DNA of 64,000 bases from Candidatus Paraburkholderia kirkii (GTDB taxonomy: Bacteria > Pseudomonadota > Gammaproteobacteria > Burkholderiales > Burkholderiaceae). Of this stretch, positions 60,663 through 64,000 are shown piece after piece. Position numbers and translations under genes: made by a program. Position 1 is the stretch's first letter. Every line of letters starts with the position of its first letter. The notes under the pieces are model-generated. The model had not been told where the DNA came from, searched no databases, and was given only the letters and a program-made list of their open reading frames with translations. The stretch spans positions 186,001 through 250,000 of the forward strand of contig LFKV01000001.1 of NCBI GenBank assembly GCA_001189345.1. Reading direction: 5' to 3'.

Positions 60663-61958
60663 ATGAAACTCCGAGTTCTCGCCGCGATCTGCGCGGCCGC
60701 GCTTGCCGCGCAATTCAACCTCGCGCCGCACGCGTTCGCCGCCGAAACCGCCGATGCGCCCGCCAACGAACATTGGGTCAGCGCCTGGGGCACCGCGCTG
60801 CAGTCCATTCCGCAACTGGCCAATCTGCCGCCTTTGTACCGGGCGCCGGACGTCGCGGGGCGCACCGTGCGCCAGCTGATCTATCCGCAAATCGATGGCA
60901 AGCGCATGCGCCTGCGGATCAGCAATCTTTACGGGACGGAACCGCTGGTCGTCGAATCCGCGAGCGTCGCTCGCGCGACGAGCGGGAGCAGCCCCGCGAT
61001 TCGAGCGGGAAGCGCGCGGCCGGTGTTGTTCGGCGGACGCAAGAGCGTGACGGTCGCGCCCGGCGCGCAGATCACGAGCGATGCGGTCAATTTCGACGTC
61101 GATGCCCAGCAGCCCCTGGCCGTCAGCATGTTCATGGGAAAGGATCAGAAGCTCGTCGCGTGGCATCGGATCGCGAGCCAGGTGAACTACATCTCCACGC
61201 CGGGCGATCACTCGGACGACGCGTCCGCCGGCTCGTTCCGCACGCGTTTCACCCAGTACGCGTGGCTGACCAGCGTGACGGTAGAGAGCCCGTCGGCGCA
61301 AGCGGTGGTCGCAATCGGCGATTCAATCACCGACGGCATGCGCTCATCGCTGAACGCCAACCGGCGCTGGCCCGATGCGCTGGCGAAACAGCTCGCGCGT
61401 AGGGGCGGCGGAGAGACGGCGGTCGTGAACGCGGGCATCAGCGGGAATCGGCTTCTGAGCAATTCGCCCTGCTACGGCGAGGCGCTGGTGAGCCGCTTCG
61501 ACCGCGACGCGCTGCGTCAGCCGGGCGTGCGCTCGGTAATCGTGCTGATCGGCATCAACGACATCAACTTCGCCGCGATGCCCGCGCACGCCGGACTCGA
61601 CTGCGACGCGCCGCATACCGAAGTGAACGCGGATGCGCTCGTGCGTGGATATCAGCGGCTGATCGCGGAGGCGCATCAGCGCGGCATCAAGATCTACGGC
61701 GCGACGTTGACGCCGGCTTCGTTGCCGCCGGAGCGGGAGGCGATCCGCACGGCGGTCAACGAGTCGATCCGCTCGAGCCGGGCGTTCGACGGGGTGATCG
61801 ATTTCGATCAGGCGCTGCGCGATCCGTCGCGTCCGAGCGTGCTCCAGAGGCACTACGACAGCGGCGACCACATTCATCCGAGCGACGCGGGCTACGCGGC
61901 GATGGCGGCGGCCGTGCCGCCTGGGATCGTCACGGGGACGGCAAAACCGGCGCGTTGA
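60663..61958 (+). CDS. SGNH/GDSL-family hydrolase, secreted
   Basis: Intact, 431 residues from the ATG at 60663. Signal peptide 'MKLRVLAAICAAALAAQFNLAPHAFA'. An N-terminal beta domain ('WVSAWGTALQSIP...') is typical of the family with DUF-like jelly roll. SGNH blocks: 'VVAIGDSITDGMRSS' (Ser), 'VVNAGISGNRLL' (Gly), 'VIVLIGINDIN' (Asn) and 'SGDHIHPSDAGYAAMA' (Asp/His). Likely a periplasmic or extracellular esterase acting on acyl or acetyl groups of lipid or polysaccharide. Exact substrate unknown. Confidence 0.9.
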   Translation: MKLRVLAAICAAALAAQFNLAPHAFAAETADAPANEHWVSAWGTALQSIPQLANLPPLYRAPDVAGRTVRQLIYPQIDGKRMRLRISNLYGTEPLVVESASVARATSGSSPAIRAGSARPVLFGGRKSVTVAPGAQITSDAVNFDVDAQQPLAVSMFMGKDQKLVAWHRIASQVNYISTPGDHSDDASAGSFRTRFTQYAWLTSVTVESPSAQAVVAIGDSITDGMRSSLNANRRWPDALAKQLARRGGGETAVVNAGISGNRLLSNSPCYGEALVSRFDRDALRQPGVRSVIVLIGINDINFAAMPAHAGLDCDAPHTEVNADALVRGYQRLIAEAHQRGIKIYGATLTPASLPPEREAIRTAVNESIRSSRAFDGVIDFDQALRDPSRPSVLQRHYDSGDHIHPSDAGYAAMAAAVPPGIVTGTAKPAR

Positions 61959-62105
61959 AGCGGACGCCAAAAAAGTTGCTTCATCATCTGTCGTTCTTGT
62001 CTGCTTGGCCTAATATTCAGCCCCTCGTCGCAAGGCGAGGAGCCGCCGGAGAAACAGGCGGCCTCCGAAGTCAGCAGATTTTGAAGCGAAAGCGAAAAAA
62101 GGCTG

Positions 62106-62134
62106 TTGACAAGGAGAAAAAGATTCTGCATAAT
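62106..62134 (+). promoter_or_regulatory. Strong sigma-70 promoter cut off from its gene by the IS
   Basis: TTGACA (62106-62111), 17-base spacer, CATAAT (62129-62134), in an A-rich setting reading rightward. The IS2-like element begins 41 bases further on, so whatever it drove is separated or lost. The spacing and hexamers equal those of the tRNA promoter at 63359. Confidence 0.7.
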
Positions 62135-62212
62135 TCCCCTTTATGCCGCATGCAGCGGCGCAAGACGGTGGTGAGTGGACTTGCCCCCGCATAACCGGAC
62201 AGCCGGTCCCGC

Positions 62213-63049
62213 TTAGGTTGGAGGATTTGCTTGCCGACGAAACTCGCGCGGCGAGCGGTATTTAAGGGCGCTGTGCGGGTGTGACTCGTTATCGTGGTCG
62301 AACGCGATGGCCAGATTTTGCAGCGCCGTCCTGGCGTCGGGTTTCGGCATCCACGAAACGTAATCACGCTTTATCGTTTCGTAATCACGCTTTATCGTTT
62401 TAACGAAGCTCTCGGCCATCCCGTTGCTTTGCGGACTTCTGACGGGTGTCGTTACTGGCTTCAGTCCGATTTTTCGAGAGAACTTCAATGTGTCATCGGC
62501 AATGTAGCAGGAACCATCGCCGCTTAACCACTCGACTTCCCTTTCGGCCTTCAACGCGCCGGTGAAGCGGTTCTCGACGGCTTGAAGCATGACGTCACGC
62601 ACCATATCGCCAGTGTAACCGCCTGTGCTCGCGGCCCAACTCATGGCTTCGCGGTCGCAACAGTCGAGTGCGAAGACGACACGCAATGGGACACCGGCAT
62701 CGCAGCGGAATTCGAAGCCATCCGAGCACCAGCGCATGTTGCTGCTATCCACCGCGACCTTGCCGTCATGCCGACGCGTAGACGAGGCGTGCCGAGGGCG
62801 ATGTTCAAGCAGCAGGCCGTGGCGACGCATCACGCGATACACGCGCTTTGCATTTACTCGCGGTTGAGCCAGCATGTCCCGGCTTCGCCTCAGCAACGCC
62901 CAAGCACCTCGGTATCCATACGTCGGCGCGTCGCCTAACAACTCATGAAGTTCGGCGACAAGCGCCGTGTCGTCGAGCACGGGCATCTTGCGCCGGTCGA
63001 CCCAGTCAGCCGGCCGCTTCGACTTGACTGCGAGATTCGAGCGCGACAC
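62213..63049 (-). CDS. IS2-type OrfB transposase
   Basis: Open frame of 278 residues starting at or near 63049 ('MSRSNLAVKSKRPADWVDRRKMPVLDDTALVAELHELLGDAPTYGYRGAWALLRRSRDM'). The integrase core is complete: '[12 protein letters not shown]' (D), 'DDGSCY'-like '[50 protein letters not shown]' (D and E), then '[15 protein letters not shown]'. It carries the seven-residue tandem duplication ETIKRDY. The catalytic subunit looks intact, but without a full OrfA the OrfAB fusion needed for IS2 transposition cannot form from this copy. Confidence 0.87.
   Translation of the reverse strand: MSRSNLAVKSKRPADWVDRRKMPVLDDTALVAELHELLGDAPTYGYRGAWALLRRSRDMLAQPRVNAKRVYRVMRRHGLLLEHRPRHASSTRRHDGKVAVDSSNMRWCSDGFEFRCDAGVPLRVVFALDCCDREAMSWAASTGGYTGDMVRDVMLQAVENRFTGALKAEREVEWLSGDGSCYIADDTLKFSRKIGLKPVTTPVRSPQSNGMAESFVKTIKRDYETIKRDYVSWMPKPDARTALQNLAIAFDHDNESHPHSALKYRSPREFRRQANPPT
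62359..62400. repeat. 21-base tandem duplication within IS2-like orfB (second copy)
   Basis: Same duplication as at 20064-20105, in the complete copy of the element. Confidence 0.85.
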
Positions 63050-63058
63050 CCCCAGGAC

Positions 63059-63244
63059 TTATAGGCTCCCGTCCTGATAGAGCTTGCGCCAGCCGAAGAC
63101 TTGGTTGGCATTCACTTGATGTCGGCGAGCGACGCCAGAGACCGTTGCACCGGGCTCGAAAGTCTCGCGAACTATCGCTAGTTTCTCTTCAACCGAACGC
63201 CGGCGGCGCTGCTCCGGCTGGGTCAGAACTTCTAGAGGTTCCAC
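63059..63244 (-). pseudogene. IS2-type OrfA, truncated
   Basis: 61 residues, '[61 protein letters not shown]', then TAA. This is the helix-turn-helix of IS3-family OrfA proteins. The leucine-zipper half, about 60 residues in IS2, is gone through the internal deletion that brought orfB into the same frame. Confidence 0.85.
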
Positions 63245-63358
63245 GTTGTGACTAGGCTTAAAACATAGGCAGAAGACTACCTCAAAATTTAAGCGTCACC
63301 GCATGTCCGGCTTTTGCGGGGGCAAGTCCACTCGGTTGCTTCGGGCCGTAAGAAGCGC

Positions 63359-63387
63359 TTGACAAGAGCGTGTTGTTACCCCATAAT
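63359..63387 (+). promoter_or_regulatory. Sigma-70 promoter of the tRNA-tuf cluster
   Basis: TTGACA (63359-63364), 17-base spacer, CATAAT (63382-63387), 14 bases before the first tRNA base. The IS2-like element ends 28 bases upstream, so the promoter core is untouched but any upstream activating region was replaced by IS sequence. Confidence 0.85.
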
Positions 63388-63401
63388 TAACAGTTATCTG
63401 C

Positions 63402-63487
63402 GGAGGGGTGCCCGAGTGGCTAAAGGGGGCAGACTGTAAATCTGTTGGCTTACGCCTACGTTGGTTCGAATCCAACCTCCTCCACCA
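63402..63487 (+). tRNA. tRNA-Tyr (GTA)
   Basis: 86 bases including encoded CCA. Acceptor stem ggagggg pairs with ctcctcc. Anticodon loop ctgtaaa gives GTA. Long variable arm as in type II tyrosine tRNA, and a ggttcgaatcc T arm. Confidence 0.97.
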
Positions 63488-63517
63488 GAATTCAAGCGGT
63501 AAGGGAATCCAACCCTC

Positions 63518-63591
63518 GCGGGTGTAGCTCAATGGTAGAGCAGAAGCCTTCCAAGCTTACGACGAGGGTTCGATTCCCTTCACCCGCTCCA
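63518..63591 (+). tRNA. tRNA-Gly (TCC)
   Basis: 74 bases with encoded CCA. Acceptor gcgggtg / cacccgc, anticodon loop cttccaa giving TCC, T arm ggttcgattcc. Confidence 0.96.
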
Positions 63592-63610
63592 GTGTCGGTT
63601 AGTAGTTAGT

Positions 63611-63685
<75 letters not shown>

Positions 63686-63747
63686 GCAGTATCAGTCTAG
63701 TAAATTGCGCGCGGCGCAAGGTGCGAAAATCTTGTTAGGAGTCGAAA

Positions 63748-64000
63748 ATGGCCAAAGGTAAATTCGAACGGACCAAGCCGCACGTGAACGTGGGCACGAT
63801 CGGTCACGTTGACCACGGCAAGACCACGCTGACGGCAGCGATCACAACGGTGCTCACGCAGAAGTTCGGCGGCGAGGCGAAGGCGTACGACCAGATCGAT
63901 GCGGCGCCGGAAGAAAAGGCACGTGGTATTACCATCAACACCGCGCACGTCGAGTACGAAACGGCTAATCGTCACTACGCTCACGTCGACTGCCCGGGCC
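63748..64000 (+). CDS. tuf: Elongation factor Tu, N-terminal part (runs off window)
   Basis: ATG at 63748 with the ribosome site taggag just upstream. 84 residues visible without interruption: '[32 protein letters not shown]' (P-loop G-x-x-x-x-G-K-T in GHVDHGKT), '[17 protein letters not shown]' (switch I) and 'HYAHVDCPG' (DxxG motif start). EF-Tu delivers aminoacyl-tRNA to the ribosome. In Burkholderia this copy precedes tRNA-Trp, secE and nusG, which would lie to the right of this window. Confidence 0.98.
   Translation, partial: MAKGKFERTKPHVNVGTIGHVDHGKTTLTAAITTVLTQKFGGEAKAYDQIDAAPEEKARGITINTAHVEYETANRHYAHVDCPG

Larger units (their letters stand above)
62176..63330 (-). mobile_element. 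IS2-like element (IS3 family), 1155 bases, internally deleted
   Basis: Terminal inverted repeats begin tggacttgcccccgca at both ends (left 62176, right ending 63330). Two minus-strand genes lie inside, orfA (63059-63244) and orfB (62213-63049). IS2 is about 1.33 kb with overlapping orfA/orfB in different frames. Here orfA stops after 61 residues and orfB follows in the same frame nine bases later, so roughly 180 bases covering the orfA C-terminus and overlap are missing. No target-site duplication is visible (gag versus ctc flanks). Confidence 0.85.

Overview
The window is GC-rich chromosomal DNA from a Burkholderiales bacterium of the Burkholderia sensu lato group (Burkholderia/Paraburkholderia/Caballeronia). 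Supporting signs are the tRNA-Tyr/Gly/Thr-tuf order at the right end, a paaR-DUF1835-paaEDCBA cluster in the Burkholderia order, an AcrR-type TetR regulator divergent from an RND pump, and the wrbA-DUF2069-yihY and aaeX-aaeA-aaeB type neighbourhoods. The exact genus cannot be fixed from this window.

The dominant feature is genome decay. About 28 protein genes carry frameshifts, in-frame stops or truncations, many with two to five lesions each. About 20 genes are fully open, including very long ones (RND permease 1061 aa, indolepyruvate oxidoreductase 1195 aa) and housekeeping ones (aroC, tuf, tRNAs). This two-class pattern, with several insertion sequences, fits ongoing genome reduction, as known for host-restricted Burkholderia/Caballeronia such as the leaf-nodule symbionts. 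That lifestyle is inference. A poor assembly is the main alternative.

Layout. 1-7143: MFS fragment, broken LysR, a broken aromatic-acid efflux operon (NodT outer-membrane factor, FUSC pump, DUF1656, HlyD adaptor) and its broken divergent LysR. 7267-9057: three small broken genes (hypothetical, SRAP/YedK, metallophosphoesterase). 9054-13062: intact FAD oxidoreductase, DUF2069, wrbA and yihY. 13123-18650: broken DUF962, hydrolase, metY and an MFS-acyltransferase fusion, with an intact CBS protein between. 18710-19858: aroC with a terminator. 19881-21899: three abutting insertion-sequence pieces (IS2-like, IS5, IS630). 21933-24256: broken DUF427, GlxA-type regulator and cysteine hydrolase. 24239-34093: TetR regulator with an AcrR-like operator and an intact RND tripartite pump, followed by the 3' half of a second pump and its broken outer-membrane factor. 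34235-36515: broken nucleobase permease fused by deletion to a headless xylulokinase. 36624-40015: intact AGE epimerase, class III alcohol dehydrogenase and GlxA regulator. 40270-43680: sterol desaturase tail cut by IS630, which abuts a decayed IS66. 43781-50583: intact indolepyruvate oxidoreductase and 4-hydroxyphenylpyruvate dioxygenase, then broken Lrp and GNAT genes. 50786-56191: phenylacetate degradation cluster, ruined except paaR and paaB. 56390-60496: broken MFS, flavoprotein and methyltransferase. 60663-61958: intact SGNH hydrolase. 62106-64000: a promoter, a second IS2-like element, a second promoter, three tRNAs and the start of tuf.

Functionally the retained set favours aromatic amino-acid metabolism (chorismate synthesis, tyrosine/indolepyruvate catabolism), formaldehyde detoxification, drug efflux and translation. 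Phenylacetate catabolism, aromatic-acid efflux, sulfhydrylation of O-acetylhomoserine, lysophospholipid recycling and nucleobase uptake appear lost. I found no CRISPR array, phage, integron or convincing new defence system.
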